From Chelatococcus asaccharovorans (lineage in GTDB: Bacteria > Pseudomonadota > Alphaproteobacteria > Rhizobiales > Beijerinckiaceae): 64,000 bases of DNA. A model generated the notes under the pieces. That model was not told the origin of the DNA and searched no databases. It saw only the letters and a list, made by a program, of their open reading frames with translations. Shown piece by piece: positions 17,107 through 26,357 of this stretch. The stretch is taken from NCBI RefSeq assembly GCF_003201475.1, contig NZ_QJJK01000002.1, forward strand, positions 124,001 through 188,000. Reading direction: 5' to 3'. Numbering within the stretch: the first letter of the stretch is position 1; the number at the start of each line of letters is the position of its first letter. Both the position numbers and the translations under genes were made by a program.

Positions 17107-18738
17107 TCAATCCTCCCAGAACACCTCGGTCAGGTCGTTCGACGGGATTGGCTCGTTGGCCCAGAGCCCCTTCAGCTTCTTGTCCCAGATGCCGAGCTTG
17201 GGCATGACAAAAAGATAGAGCGCCGGCACATCCTCGGCGAGCATTGTCTGTGCCTCGCCATAGAGCTTGAGGCGGGCCTCCTCGTCGGTCGTCTGCTCGG
17301 CGCGCCGGATGGTCGCGTCGAAGGCCGCGTTGCGATAGCCGAAGTAGTAGTCCGGCCGCGCGTAGATGCCGATGTCCATCGGTTCGGCATGCGCGACAAT
17401 GGTCATGTCGAAATCATGACCGGTCATGACCTCGCTGACCCATTTTGCGGGAAATTCGGTGGGCACGATGGTCATGGTCACGCCGATCTCGGCCAGCATC
17501 GCCTGCAGCACCTCGGCCGAGCGCCTCGCATAGCTCATCTGCGGCACCTTGATCGTGAAGGTGAAGCCATTGGGGTAGCCGGCCTCGCTCAGAAGCGCAC
17601 GCGCCCTGGCCTTGTCCGCGGGGTAGACACCCGTCAGGTCGATGAAGCCCGGATCATTGGGCGTGTAGTGGCTGCCGATTGCCTGCCCCAGGCCCGACCA
17701 GGCCCCTTCGATCAGCAATGGGCGATCGACCGCGAGCATCAGCGCCTGCCGCACCCTCTTGTCGTCAAAGGGCTTAATCCGGTTGTTCATGCCGGCCACC
17801 ACCTTGAGCTCAGTGTTCCCGACCACGGCGGCAAAACGGCTGTCCTTCTGGAAGGTGCCATAGAGTTCCGGAGCAGCGAATTCGGGAAAGGCGTCGACGT
17901 CTCCGGCCCGCAGCGCCGCGGCCTGGGCCTGGGGATCCCCGATGAACCGAAACGTGGCCCGCTGGAGCTGGACGGGCTTCGCCGTGTTCCAATAATTCGC
18001 ATCACGCTCCAGAACGACCCGGTCCCCTTTTGCCCAGCGCACAAATTTGAAGGGGCCGGTGCCGACGGGTTCAGTCCTGTTGGATTGGGCCGACTTCGGC
18101 TCGACCATGACGGATGCGGGCCAGCCCAGCCAATAGAGCAGATTGCCCGCCGGCTCCTTGAGCGTGACGACGAGGGTCGCAGGATCCTGCGCCGTGACCG
18201 TATCGATCACGCTGAAGAATTGTTTCTGCGGGTTGGTCGAGGCCGCTCCCCTGGCCCGGTCGAGCGCAAATTTCGCTGTCGCGGCGTCGAAAGCCTCGCC
18301 GTTGTGGAATTTGACGCCCTTGCGGAGCGAGAATGTGTAGGTCAAGCCGTCCGGCGACACAGTCCAGCCTTCCGCGAGCTGGGGTTGGACCTTGCCGTCA
18401 CGGTCGATGCGAACGAGGCCCTGATAGATGTTCTGCCAGGTGACCTGGCCGATCGCCACCGGCGCGGCCGCTGTCGGGTCCAGGCCCTGCGGCTCGACGG
18501 ACATGCCGACGACCACATGGCCGCGCCCTGCGAAAGCGGCGGGGCTCAGAATGGCACAACACGCGAGCGCCAGGACGGCCCTTGCGACAGGGCGATGCCG
18601 AGAGGTCCGCGACCCCCGCCCCGGGGTGGGGCGAACGCCAAAGAGGCTCATCACGCGAAGGCCCATCGCGCGAAGACCCATGACTCGAAGGCCTGTGGTG
18701 CTAAGCCCTGTGGCGATCCGTGCCGGCCTCACGTCCAT
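17107..18738 (-). CDS. Peptide-type ABC transporter substrate-binding protein (family 5)
   Basis: Periplasmic binding protein of about 543 residues of the DppA/OppA family. After the signal peptide (AVLALACCAILSPAAFA) the mature chain shows VVVGMSVEPQGLDPT, WTVSPDGLTYTFSLRKGVKF and HNGEAFDAATAKFALDR, diagnostic for SBP_bac_5. ATG 18738 was preferred because AGAGGGGG lies about 7 bases upstream; ATG 18651 would give a more usual signal-peptide length. The 87-base difference encodes a repetitive leader with four pentapeptides of the type (M/T)GLRV. First gene of the importer operon. The ligand cannot be told; family members bind peptides, glutathione or opines. Confidence 0.9.
   Translation of the reverse strand: MDVRPARIATGLSTTGLRVMGLRAMGLRVMSLFGVRPTPGRGSRTSRHRPVARAVLALACCAILSPAAFAGRGHVVVGMSVEPQGLDPTAAAPVAIGQVTWQNIYQGLVRIDRDGKVQPQLAEGWTVSPDGLTYTFSLRKGVKFHNGEAFDAATAKFALDRARGAASTNPQKQFFSVIDTVTAQDPATLVVTLKEPAGNLLYWLGWPASVMVEPKSAQSNRTEPVGTGPFKFVRWAKGDRVVLERDANYWNTAKPVQLQRATFRFIGDPQAQAAALRAGDVDAFPEFAAPELYGTFQKDSRFAAVVGNTELKVVAGMNNRIKPFDDKRVRQALMLAVDRPLLIEGAWSGLGQAIGSHYTPNDPGFIDLTGVYPADKARARALLSEAGYPNGFTFTIKVPQMSYARRSAEVLQAMLAEIGVTMTIVPTEFPAKWVSEVMTGHDFDMTIVAHAEPMDIGIYARPDYYFGYRNAAFDATIRRAEQTTDEEARLKLYGEAQTMLAEDVPALYLFVMPKLGIWDKKLKGLWANEPIPSNDLTEVFWED
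18652..18711. repeat. Four imperfect 15-bp tandem repeats in the binding-protein leader
   Basis: Units at 18652-18666, 18667-18681, 18682-18696 and 18697-18711 share the core CGAAGGCCCAT (for example CACGCGAAGGCCCAT and CGCGCGAAGACCCAT). On the minus strand they encode TGLST, TGLRV, MGLRA, MGLRV, and three of the units supply or neighbour an in-frame ATG. Confidence 0.7.
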
Positions 18739-19395
18739 CGCAGCCCCCTCTCCGCTCCCAACCCCCATGCCGATCTCCACTGTTCTTGCCTTCAGAATGG
18801 CGCGGGCTTCGTGATAGCCCATAGACAACGCCATTGCTGCAATCGCGAACAGCGCTGGCGGCATAGTGAATGGCACAGCGAACGCCCGACAACAATGACC
18901 TTGCCGGACCAATCAGCCGGCTGCTGGCGCGGCGTTAGCCCGTCGCCGATTGCCCAGGGGGAGGCCATTGCGTCCATCAGGGGCATTGCAGGCTATCCCC
19001 ACCTGACGGGGCCTGTCGCAAGCGGCTGCTGGCGAAGGAAGCTGTTGAGAACTATAATGGGATTCACGCTAAACGATTCGCATTTGGCGTCCGCCGGAAT
19101 GCGGATGTTGACGCTGAAAGCCGCACTGGGTGCTACACGCTGACGCGCCCAGACAACATTCGCCTGTCATCGCTTGTAGTTTGGCCCCGAAAACACCATT
19201 TCAATAAGCGGAAATTTCCGAGACGATGTGTGCACATGCAGCATTGTGATCGAATACAGGCTAGCACGACGACGCATTGTAGGCGATCCTGCTGATAAGT
19301 GAGCGTCCGTAATAGCGTTTATTAAGTCGAGCACGTAAACTCTCTGCAACGGCACGCTTTAGGGTTATAATGCTTCGTTAGGGCAAAGGTACACA
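18739..19395. other. Divergent intergenic region with prkA promoter candidate, no gene seen
   Basis: 657 bases between the divergent peptide-binding-protein gene and prkA. Short open frames here have no recognisable product. TATAAT at 19366-19371 in the context GGGTTATAATGC, 25 bases before the prkA ATG, is a possible -10 box, but it has no good -35 partner. I saw neither an EcfG-type GGAAC/CGTT pair nor a sigma-54 element. Confidence 0.4.
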
Positions 19396-21339
19396 ATGCT
19401 CCCGAGCGACGACCTCTTCACAAGCTACACCAGGGCCTTCGAGGCCCGGCGGCAGACTGAGATGTCTCTGGCGGACTATCTCAAGGGATGCCGCAGCGAT
19501 CCCATGCTGTATGCAAGCGCCCCGGAGCGTTTGCTGGCGGCGATCGGAGAGCCCGAAATCGTGGACACCTCGAAGGATCCGCGTCTCGGCCGCATCTTCA
19601 TGAACCGCACAATCCGCACCTATAAGAGCTTCGCGGAATTTTACGGCATGGAAGAGACGATCGAACGGATCGTCTCGTTCTTCCGTCACGCGGCGCAGGG
19701 GCTCGAGGAGCGCAAGCAGATCCTTTATCTGCTGGGCCCGGTCGGCGGCGGCAAATCGTCGCTCGCGGAGCGGCTGAAAGCCCTCATGGAGGTGCATCCG
19801 ATCTACGTGCTCAAGGCGGGCGATGAAATCAGCCCTGTCTTCGAGAGCCCGCTCGGGCTGTTCGGGCCCGATATGGGCCCTGTCCTTGAGGACGAATACG
19901 GCATTCCCCGGCGTCGCCTGACCGGCCTGGTCAGCCCGTGGTGCCGCAAGCGCCTGGATGAGTTCGGCGGTGACATCTCCCGTTTCCGCGTCGTGCGGAT
20001 CATGCCGTCCCGCTTGAGGCAGGAGGGTATCGCCAAGACCGAGCCAGGAGACGAGAACAACCAGGATATATCCTCGCTCGTCGGCAAGGTGGATATCCGG
20101 AAGCTCGAGACCCTGTCGCAGAACGATCCGGACGCCTACAGCTATTCCGGCGGTCTCAATCGCGCCAACCAGGGCCTTCTCGAATTTGTCGAGATGTTCA
20201 AGGCGCCGATCAAGATGCTGCATCCCCTTCTCACGGCGACGCAGGAAGGCAATTACGTCGGCACGGAGAATATCGGCGCTATTCCCTTCACTGGCGTGAT
20301 CATGGCGCATTCCAACGAGTCGGAATGGCAGAATTTCAAGAACAACAAAAATAACGAGGCCTTTATCGACCGCATTTATGTGATCAAGGTTCCTTATTGC
20401 CTGCGCGTGACCGAGGAGCGGCAAATCTATGAGAAGCTGGTCCGTGGGTCCGAACTGACGGATGCCGCCTGCGCGCCGGGAACGCTCGAACTCCTCGCGC
20501 GCTTCTCGGTCTTGTCGCGCCTCCGGGAACACGAGAATTCCAACCTGTTCTCGAAGATGCGCGTCTATGACGGTGAGAGCCTGCGCGAGGTCGATCCCCG
20601 CGCGCGCAGCCTCCAGGAATACAAGGATGCCGCCGGTGTGGACGAGGGCATGGACGGCGTGTCGACGCGTTTCGCCTTCAAGGCCCTGGCCGCTGCTTTC
20701 AACCACGATACGGCAGAAATTTCGGCTGATCCCGTCCACCTGATGTATGTTCTCGAACAGATGGTGCGGCAGGAGCAGTTGCCCGCTGAGGTGGAGAAGC
20801 GATACCTCGAATTCCTGAAGGCCGAACTGGCGCCACGTTACGCCGAATTCATTGGCCATGAGATCCAGAAAGCCTATCTTGAGTCATACCATGACTATGG
20901 ACAGAATCTGTTCGATCGCTACGTGGCCTATGCGGATGCGTGGATCGAAGATCAGGACTTCAAGGACCCGGATACGGGGCAATTGCTCAATCGTGAGCTC
21001 GTCAATCAGGAATTGACCAAGATCGAGAAGCCTGCCGGTATCGCCAATCCAAAGGACTTCCGCAACGAGGTCGTCAAATTTGCATTGCGTACGCGGGCAA
21101 GCCATGGTGGGCACAACCCCTCCTGGACGAGCTACGAGAAGATCCGCGAAGTCATCGAGCGCCGCATGTTCAGCCAGGTCGAGGACCTTCTGCCGGTCAT
21201 CAGTTTCGGCACCAAGAAGGACGGCGAGGCGGAAAAGAAGCATGGCGAATTCGTGGAGCGCATGACGTCACGAGGCTACACCGAGCGACAGGTCCGGCGG
21301 TTGGTGGAGTGGTATATGAGGGTGAAGCAGGCGGGCTGA
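19396..21339 (+). CDS. prkA: PrkA family AAA+ serine protein kinase (YeaG homologue)
   Basis: Cytosolic stress protein of 647 residues. The N-terminal AAA-type domain has Walker A GPVGGGKSS (114-122) after KQILYLLG. The conserved PrkA core LLTATQEGNYVGTENIGAIP and MAHSNESEWQNFKNNKNNEA is intact, and the C-terminal PrkA kinase-like domain follows (from about residue 400). Length matches YeaG. Homologues act with YeaH and SpoVR in nitrogen-starvation and stationary-phase responses in enterobacteria and in sporulation in Bacillus; both kinase and protease activity have been reported for the family. First of a run of five genes in the same direction. Confidence 0.95.
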   Translation: MLPSDDLFTSYTRAFEARRQTEMSLADYLKGCRSDPMLYASAPERLLAAIGEPEIVDTSKDPRLGRIFMNRTIRTYKSFAEFYGMEETIERIVSFFRHAAQGLEERKQILYLLGPVGGGKSSLAERLKALMEVHPIYVLKAGDEISPVFESPLGLFGPDMGPVLEDEYGIPRRRLTGLVSPWCRKRLDEFGGDISRFRVVRIMPSRLRQEGIAKTEPGDENNQDISSLVGKVDIRKLETLSQNDPDAYSYSGGLNRANQGLLEFVEMFKAPIKMLHPLLTATQEGNYVGTENIGAIPFTGVIMAHSNESEWQNFKNNKNNEAFIDRIYVIKVPYCLRVTEERQIYEKLVRGSELTDAACAPGTLELLARFSVLSRLREHENSNLFSKMRVYDGESLREVDPRARSLQEYKDAAGVDEGMDGVSTRFAFKALAAAFNHDTAEISADPVHLMYVLEQMVRQEQLPAEVEKRYLEFLKAELAPRYAEFIGHEIQKAYLESYHDYGQNLFDRYVAYADAWIEDQDFKDPDTGQLLNRELVNQELTKIEKPAGIANPKDFRNEVVKFALRTRASHGGHNPSWTSYEKIREVIERRMFSQVEDLLPVISFGTKKDGEAEKKHGEFVERMTSRGYTERQVRRLVEWYMRVKQAG

Positions 21340-21359
21340 TCAGGTCGGATGACGCATCT

Positions 21360-22670
21360 GTGTATATCATTGATCGACGCCTCAATCCCGGTGGCAAGAG
21401 TTTTGCCAATCGCCAGCGCTTTTTGCGACGCGCGAAAGCGCTGGTTCAGCGTGCCGTCCGTGACAATTTCAAGAGCCGCAGCATCAAGGATCTCGACCAG
21501 GGCGGCGAGATAGGAATCACGCGGCAGGGGGTGCACGAACCCACATTGCGGCGTGCAGCGAGCGGCGGTCAGCGCGACCATGTGCTTCCCGGCAACAAGG
21601 ACTATCTGGAAGGCGACACCATCCCGCGGCCGAGCGGCGGTGGTGGCGGGTCGGGCTCCCAGCCCGGCCAGGGGGGCGACGGCGAGGACGAATTTCGCTT
21701 CGTCCTGACGAAAGAGGAATATCTCGATCTCTTTCTCGATGATCTCGAATTGCCGGATCTCGCCAAGCGCCGCCTTATGGATACCGAGGCCAAGGAGATC
21801 CAGCGCGCCGGATATTCAACGACGGGGTCGCCCGCCAGCCTTGCGGTCGCGCGAACCATGCGGTTGTCGCTCGCCCGCCGCCTCGCGTTGCGCAGGCCGA
21901 GTGCCAGCGAAATTCTGGAGCTCGAGCGGGAAATCGCGCGCCTGGAGCAGCAGGGTGGGCATGAGAGCCAGATTACGGCGCTCAAGGAGGAGTACGAACG
22001 CCTTGTCCGGCGGAACCGGCGCATCTCCTATATCGACCCGATCGACCTGCGCTATCGCCGCTATGAATCCAATCCGAAGCCGGTCGCCCAGGCGGTGATG
22101 TTCTGCCTCATGGATGTGTCAGGCTCCATGAGCGAGCATATGAAGGATCTCGCGAAGCGTTTCTTCGCCTTGCTGCATCTCTTCCTGACACGATGCTACA
22201 GCCATGTGGACATCGTCTTCATCCGCCACACCGATCGCGCCGAGGAGGTCGACGAGCAGACCTTCTTCTATTCGACGGAGACCGGCGGCACCATCGTCTC
22301 GACCGCGCTTGAGGAGATGCTGACGATCATGCGCCAGCGCTACAATCCGGCCGACTGGAACATCTATGTCGCCCAGGCCTCCGACGGCGACAATATGGGA
22401 AGCGACAGCGTCAAGGCCGCGACGCTCCTGCACGACGAGATCCTGCCTGCCTGCCAGTATTTCGCTTATCTCGAGGTCGGCCGGGAGGAAGACCCCATGC
22501 CGACGGGAACGGCACCGCGGCCGAGCGATCTCTGGCGCACCTATGAGACAATCGCCACTGCGGATGGGCATTTCGTCATGCGTAAGGTCTGGCATCGGCG
22601 CGAGATCTACCCCGTATTCCGCGAGTTGTTCCGGCGCAGGGGGTCCAATGTCCGCGGCGGTGCGGCATGA
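21360..22670 (+). CDS. yeaH: YeaH/DUF444 family protein with VWA-like domain
   Basis: Partner protein of PrkA, about 436 residues. The family start YIIDRRLNPGGKSFANRQRF is immediate at GTG 21360, which avoids overlap with prkA; a GTG at 21309 would add 17 residues overlapping the prkA end. A glycine-rich linker (RPSGGGGGSGSQPGQGG) is followed by a C-terminal von Willebrand A-like domain with a metal-site motif MDVSGSMSE (DxSxS). The end overlaps spoVR by four bases. Its biochemical role is not established in any organism I know of; co-occurrence with PrkA and SpoVR is very stable. Confidence 0.92.
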   Translation: MYIIDRRLNPGGKSFANRQRFLRRAKALVQRAVRDNFKSRSIKDLDQGGEIGITRQGVHEPTLRRAASGGQRDHVLPGNKDYLEGDTIPRPSGGGGGSGSQPGQGGDGEDEFRFVLTKEEYLDLFLDDLELPDLAKRRLMDTEAKEIQRAGYSTTGSPASLAVARTMRLSLARRLALRRPSASEILELEREIARLEQQGGHESQITALKEEYERLVRRNRRISYIDPIDLRYRRYESNPKPVAQAVMFCLMDVSGSMSEHMKDLAKRFFALLHLFLTRCYSHVDIVFIRHTDRAEEVDEQTFFYSTETGGTIVSTALEEMLTIMRQRYNPADWNIYVAQASDGDNMGSDSVKAATLLHDEILPACQYFAYLEVGREEDPMPTGTAPRPSDLWRTYETIATADGHFVMRKVWHRREIYPVFRELFRRRGSNVRGGAA

Positions 22671-24223
22671 CGGCAGACCTGCCCCGCGGCCGCACGCATC
22701 CGCTCCTGTTTTCCGGCACGGACTGGGATTTCGACACCATCCGTCGCATTTATGAAGCGGTGGAGGAAGCCGCACGCAACGAGCTCGGGCTCGATACCTA
22801 TCCCAACCAGATCGAGGTCATCACCGCCGAGCAGATGCTGGATGCCTATTCGTCCACCGGCATGCCGCAGCTCTATAAGCATTGGTCCTTCGGCAAGCAG
22901 TTCGCCCATCACGAGCTTGTCTATCGCAAGGGCATGCGCGGGCTCGCCTATGAGCTCGTGATCAACTCCGATCCCTGCATCAGCTATGTGATGGAGGAGA
23001 ACTCGGCGATGATGCAGACGCTCGTCATCGCCCATGCGGCCTTTGGCCATAATCACTTCTTCAAGAACAACTATCTGTTCCGGCAATGGACCGACGCGGA
23101 GGGCATCCGCGACTATCTCGAATTCGCCAAGGGCTATGTTGCTTCCTGCGAGGAGCGCTATGGCCAGGCGGCCGTCGAGCAGCTCATCGATGCCGCCCAT
23201 TCGCTGATGAACCAGGGCGTGCATCGCTATCCCCGGCGGCAGCGGCTGGACCTCAAGGCGGAGGAGCAGCGGGAGGCGGAGCGCCACGCCTATCAGGAGC
23301 GCTTCTACAATGACCTCTGGCGCACCATACCGACCGGGGCACAGCAGGCCTCGCGCCAGAGCGAGGACAAGCGCCGTGCACTCCTCGAACTCCCGGAGGA
23401 GAATATCCTCTATTTCCTGGAGAAAACCGCGCCCAAGCTCGCCCCCTGGCAGCGCGAGATCCTGCGTATCGTCAGGCATGTCGCCCAGTATTTCTATCCG
23501 CAGTCACAGACCAAGGTGATGAACGAAGGCTGCGCGACCTATTGTCATTATCGCATCATGACGCGCCTGCATCGGCAAGGCTCGATCAACGACGGCGCTT
23601 TCCTCGAGTTTCTGCAGTCGCATACCAATGTGGTGGCGCAGCCGACCTTCGACACGCCCTATTACAACGGCATCAATCCCTATGCCCTTGGCTTTGCCAT
23701 GATGGAGGACATCGCGCGCATCTGTAACGACCCGCGCGACGAGGATCGGGAGTGGTTTCCCGATATCGCCGGCAAAGGTGATGCCGACAATGTCCTCAAG
23801 CATATCTGGGCGAACTACCGCGACGAGAGTTTCATCGCCCAGTTCCTCAGCCCGCGGCTGATCCGCGAATGGCGCATTTTCCACGTCCTCGACAACGCCA
23901 ACAAGAACGTGCTCGAGATCGCCGCGATCCATGACGAGCGGGGTTACCGCCGCATCCGCCGCGCGCTGGCGCGCCAATACGACATTGCCTGGCAGCAGGC
24001 GGACATCCAGGTGGTCGATGTGGATCTGGCGGGCGATCGCCACCTCATCCTGCAGCACGAGGTGGTCAACGGCATTCTGCTCGCGGAGGGCGACACCGCC
24101 CAGGTGCTACAGAACCTTGCCACCCTGTGGGGTTACAATGTAATCCTGCGTGAGGTCGATCCAGCGACTCGCAAGGTGCTGAAGGAGCATGTTGCGCGGG
24201 CAACGCCTGCCATCGCGGCGTAG
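22667..24223 (+). CDS. spoVR: SpoVR family protein (YcgB homologue)
   Basis: Cytosolic protein of 518 residues. Conserved SpoVR segments are visible: DTYPNQIEVITAEQMLDAYS, GMPQLYKHWSFGKQF, and the central NEGCATYCHYRIMTRLH and NPYALGFAMMEDIARIC. Required for spore cortex in Bacillus, of unclear function in non-sporulating Proteobacteria. Coupled to yeaH by ATGA overlap, and 31 bp before the cyclase/HATPase fusion gene. Confidence 0.95.
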   Translation: MTADLPRGRTHPLLFSGTDWDFDTIRRIYEAVEEAARNELGLDTYPNQIEVITAEQMLDAYSSTGMPQLYKHWSFGKQFAHHELVYRKGMRGLAYELVINSDPCISYVMEENSAMMQTLVIAHAAFGHNHFFKNNYLFRQWTDAEGIRDYLEFAKGYVASCEERYGQAAVEQLIDAAHSLMNQGVHRYPRRQRLDLKAEEQREAERHAYQERFYNDLWRTIPTGAQQASRQSEDKRRALLELPEENILYFLEKTAPKLAPWQREILRIVRHVAQYFYPQSQTKVMNEGCATYCHYRIMTRLHRQGSINDGAFLEFLQSHTNVVAQPTFDTPYYNGINPYALGFAMMEDIARICNDPRDEDREWFPDIAGKGDADNVLKHIWANYRDESFIAQFLSPRLIREWRIFHVLDNANKNVLEIAAIHDERGYRRIRRALARQYDIAWQQADIQVVDVDLAGDRHLILQHEVVNGILLAEGDTAQVLQNLATLWGYNVILREVDPATRKVLKEHVARATPAIAA

Positions 24224-24254
24224 AGGGCGTCAAGGCGTTAGGGATCCGTGGACG

Positions 24255-25949
24255 ATGACTGCGCCAGCCACGATTGTCATCTGCGCCGGGCAGCCGGTCG
24301 ATACGGGCGGGCTACGCGGTGCCTTCCCGGAAGAGCTCGTGCCCGCCGTCCGGGATGCGCTGCGCGCGCACTTGGCCGCTTTTCCCGCCTTCATCGGCTA
24401 CTCATCGGCCACGGCCGGTGCGGACATCCTCTTCGGAGAAGAGGTCCTGGCTCTGGGTGGCCAGCTCAATCTCGTCCTGCCCTGCGAAATCAGTGATTTC
24501 ATCGCCCAGTATGTCGCGCCCGCCGGTGATGCCTGGGTGGCGCGCTTTCACGATCTGCGGACACGGGCATCGCGCGTCGAGATCAGCTGCGAGGAGCGCC
24601 TCCTCGGCGATGAAACGCTGGTGCGCTTCAACAATCAGATTCTGCAGGGGCTGGCGCGGCTCGAGGCCGACCGCCTCAAGGCCGAGACCCATCTCGTCAT
24701 CGTCTGTAACCTCGGAACGCCCCCCGAGCCCGGCAGCCCGACCGATTTCATGGTCCATTGGCCGGATGACGAGCGCCTGACAGTGATCGATCTGGACGCG
24801 CTCGCGAGTTCCACCGGCGTGGCGACGGGACCACTGGCGCGAGCCGGCATTCCCTTCGACGGCAACATGATCTTCGGGACCAGTCCGCGCGCCATTCGCG
24901 CCATCATGTTCGCCGACATCGCCACTTTCACGAAAACGTTCCAGGATGACCAGCTGCCGCTCCTCTGGGATTTCCTGGCGGAGGCCCAGCAGACGATCGA
25001 GAGCACGGCGAAGACGCCGATCCTCATCAACGCCTGGGGCGACGGGGTGCATGCCGCGGCCGAGACGGCGCACGATCTCGCTGACTACGCCGCCGCGCTG
25101 GCTGCGAGCGTGCTCGAAATCGATCCCGCGGCCTATGGCCTGTCGGCGCGGCCGCGCTTCCGCATCGCCCTGCATGCCGGTCCCGTCTTCGTCGGTCTTC
25201 ACCCCCTGACCGGCCATGGCATGATCTATGGTCACCATGTCAACCGGGCCGCACGCATCGAGCCGGTGGCGCTCCCCGGCCAGATGTATGCCTCGCGTTA
25301 CTTCGTGGCGCTGCTGCGGGCTGAAATGGACGCACGTGACTATGCGGCACGGGAGGCGGGGATTGCCTATGCGCCACGCTACAGGGCCGATTATATCGGT
25401 CAGATTGACCTGCCGAAGCATTTCGGCAGAGAAGCTGTCTATCGTCTCGTTGATCTCAACGCGGCTTTAGCTGCGACGGATGAGCCTCAACGCGCCATGA
25501 AAAGACTGCACGCGCCTTGCTTGAAGCTGTCGGTCAAGAACGATCTCAGCGAGATCAGCCGTCTGGCCGAGGAGATCGACGCCTTCTGCGCGAAGGTCGG
25601 CATCGGCGAGGACGCGGCCTATGCGGTGAACCTCGCGCTGGATGAGCTCCTCACCAATACGATCAGCTATGGATTCAAGGATCAGGCGGCGCACGCGATC
25701 GATGTGGCGCTGTCCCTGGAAGCCGACGTCCTTGTCATCACCATCCGGGATGACGGGGTCGCCTTCGATCCGTCCATTCCCCCGACCCCCGATGTTCATG
25801 CGGAGATCGAGGACCGTGATATCGGCGGGCTCGGCGTCCATTTCGTCCATACGGTGATGGATGAGATCGACTATCACCGACGCGACGGGCATAACGAACT
25901 CACGTTGAAAAAGAACGTCGCCGCGTCCGCGCGCGATACGGGACAGTAG
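24255..25949 (+). CDS. Fusion of Rossmann-like domain, class III nucleotide cyclase and RsbW-like HATPase
   Basis: Cytosolic signalling protein of 564 residues in three parts. Residues 1-190: an alpha/beta domain with FIGYSSATAGADILFGEE, resembling nucleotide-binding SLOG/TIR-like domains found before cyclases. Residues 215-410: a class III cyclase domain with both metal Asp (MFADIATFT and AWGDGVHAA) and the Asn/Arg pair in GHHVNRAARIEP, so it may be active. Residues 425-560: a GHKL anti-sigma-kinase-type ATPase with the N box (EDAAYAVNLALDELLTNTIS) and G1 box IRDDGVAFDP. Downstream, 10 bp away, is a STAS protein, the classic substrate of such kinases. I do not know a characterised protein of this architecture. 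Confidence 0.85.
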   Translation: MTAPATIVICAGQPVDTGGLRGAFPEELVPAVRDALRAHLAAFPAFIGYSSATAGADILFGEEVLALGGQLNLVLPCEISDFIAQYVAPAGDAWVARFHDLRTRASRVEISCEERLLGDETLVRFNNQILQGLARLEADRLKAETHLVIVCNLGTPPEPGSPTDFMVHWPDDERLTVIDLDALASSTGVATGPLARAGIPFDGNMIFGTSPRAIRAIMFADIATFTKTFQDDQLPLLWDFLAEAQQTIESTAKTPILINAWGDGVHAAAETAHDLADYAAALAASVLEIDPAAYGLSARPRFRIALHAGPVFVGLHPLTGHGMIYGHHVNRAARIEPVALPGQMYASRYFVALLRAEMDARDYAAREAGIAYAPRYRADYIGQIDLPKHFGREAVYRLVDLNAALAATDEPQRAMKRLHAPCLKLSVKNDLSEISRLAEEIDAFCAKVGIGEDAAYAVNLALDELLTNTISYGFKDQAAHAIDVALSLEADVLVITIRDDGVAFDPSIPPTPDVHAEIEDRDIGGLGVHFVHTVMDEIDYHRRDGHNELTLKKNVAASARDTGQ

Positions 25950-25959
25950 GAGAGTTCTG

Positions 25960-26298
25960 TTGAATATCGAACGGCTGGAAATCGACGGCGTCAGCGTGGC
26001 GGCCCCGGTGGGCCGCGTCGACAGCAACACGGCCCGCGAGCTCGAGGCGACGCTCGTGCCGCTTTTCGACGAGGCGAAGGCGATTGCGGTCGACTTCGAA
26101 CGCCTCACCTACATCTCGAGTGCCGGCTTGCGCGTGGTCCTGATCGCCGCCAAATTGTCAAAGGCCAAGAACGTCCCGCTCGCCCTCGCCGGTTTGTCGC
26201 AGCCCGTGCGGGAAGTGTTCCAGATTTCCGGCTTTGCGAAGCTGTTCGACATTCACGAGAGGCGCGCGGACGCCGTCGCGGCCTTGGCGAAAGCTTAG
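25960..26298 (+). CDS. STAS domain anti-anti-sigma factor-like protein (RsbV/SpoIIAA type)
   Basis: Single-domain protein of 112 residues. The phosphorylation loop TYISSAGLRVVL carries the conserved Ser of RsbV-like proteins, preceded by VDFERL. It starts with TTG 25960, supported by TAGGAGAG about 7 bases upstream that begins in the previous stop codon. Expected to be phosphorylated by the HATPase domain of the fusion protein encoded just upstream and dephosphorylated by a PP2C enzyme, for which the gene at 34805 is the obvious local candidate (inference). It ends convergent with the alanine racemase operon. Confidence 0.9.
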   Translation: MNIERLEIDGVSVAAPVGRVDSNTARELEATLVPLFDEAKAIAVDFERLTYISSAGLRVVLIAAKLSKAKNVPLALAGLSQPVREVFQISGFAKLFDIHERRADAVAALAKA

Positions 26299-26357
26299 AG
26301 CAGGCTGATTTTTACACGGAACCACCGCGTCGTCCGGGGCGGCCCCAGGGGAAGCGC

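Noticed and set aside
16957-19143. 728-codon open frame on the plus strand
   Set aside because: Antisense to the peptide-binding protein and permease genes; no recognisable product.
19140-19395. Sigma-54 or EcfG-type promoter upstream of prkA
   Set aside because: GGCACGCTTTAGGG lacks the GC element of sigma-54 promoters, and no GGAAC/CGTT pair with the right spacing was found.
26299-26357. Terminator between the STAS gene and the alanine racemase gene
   Set aside because: The GGGGC/GCCCC stretch leaves a loop too short for a stable hairpin.
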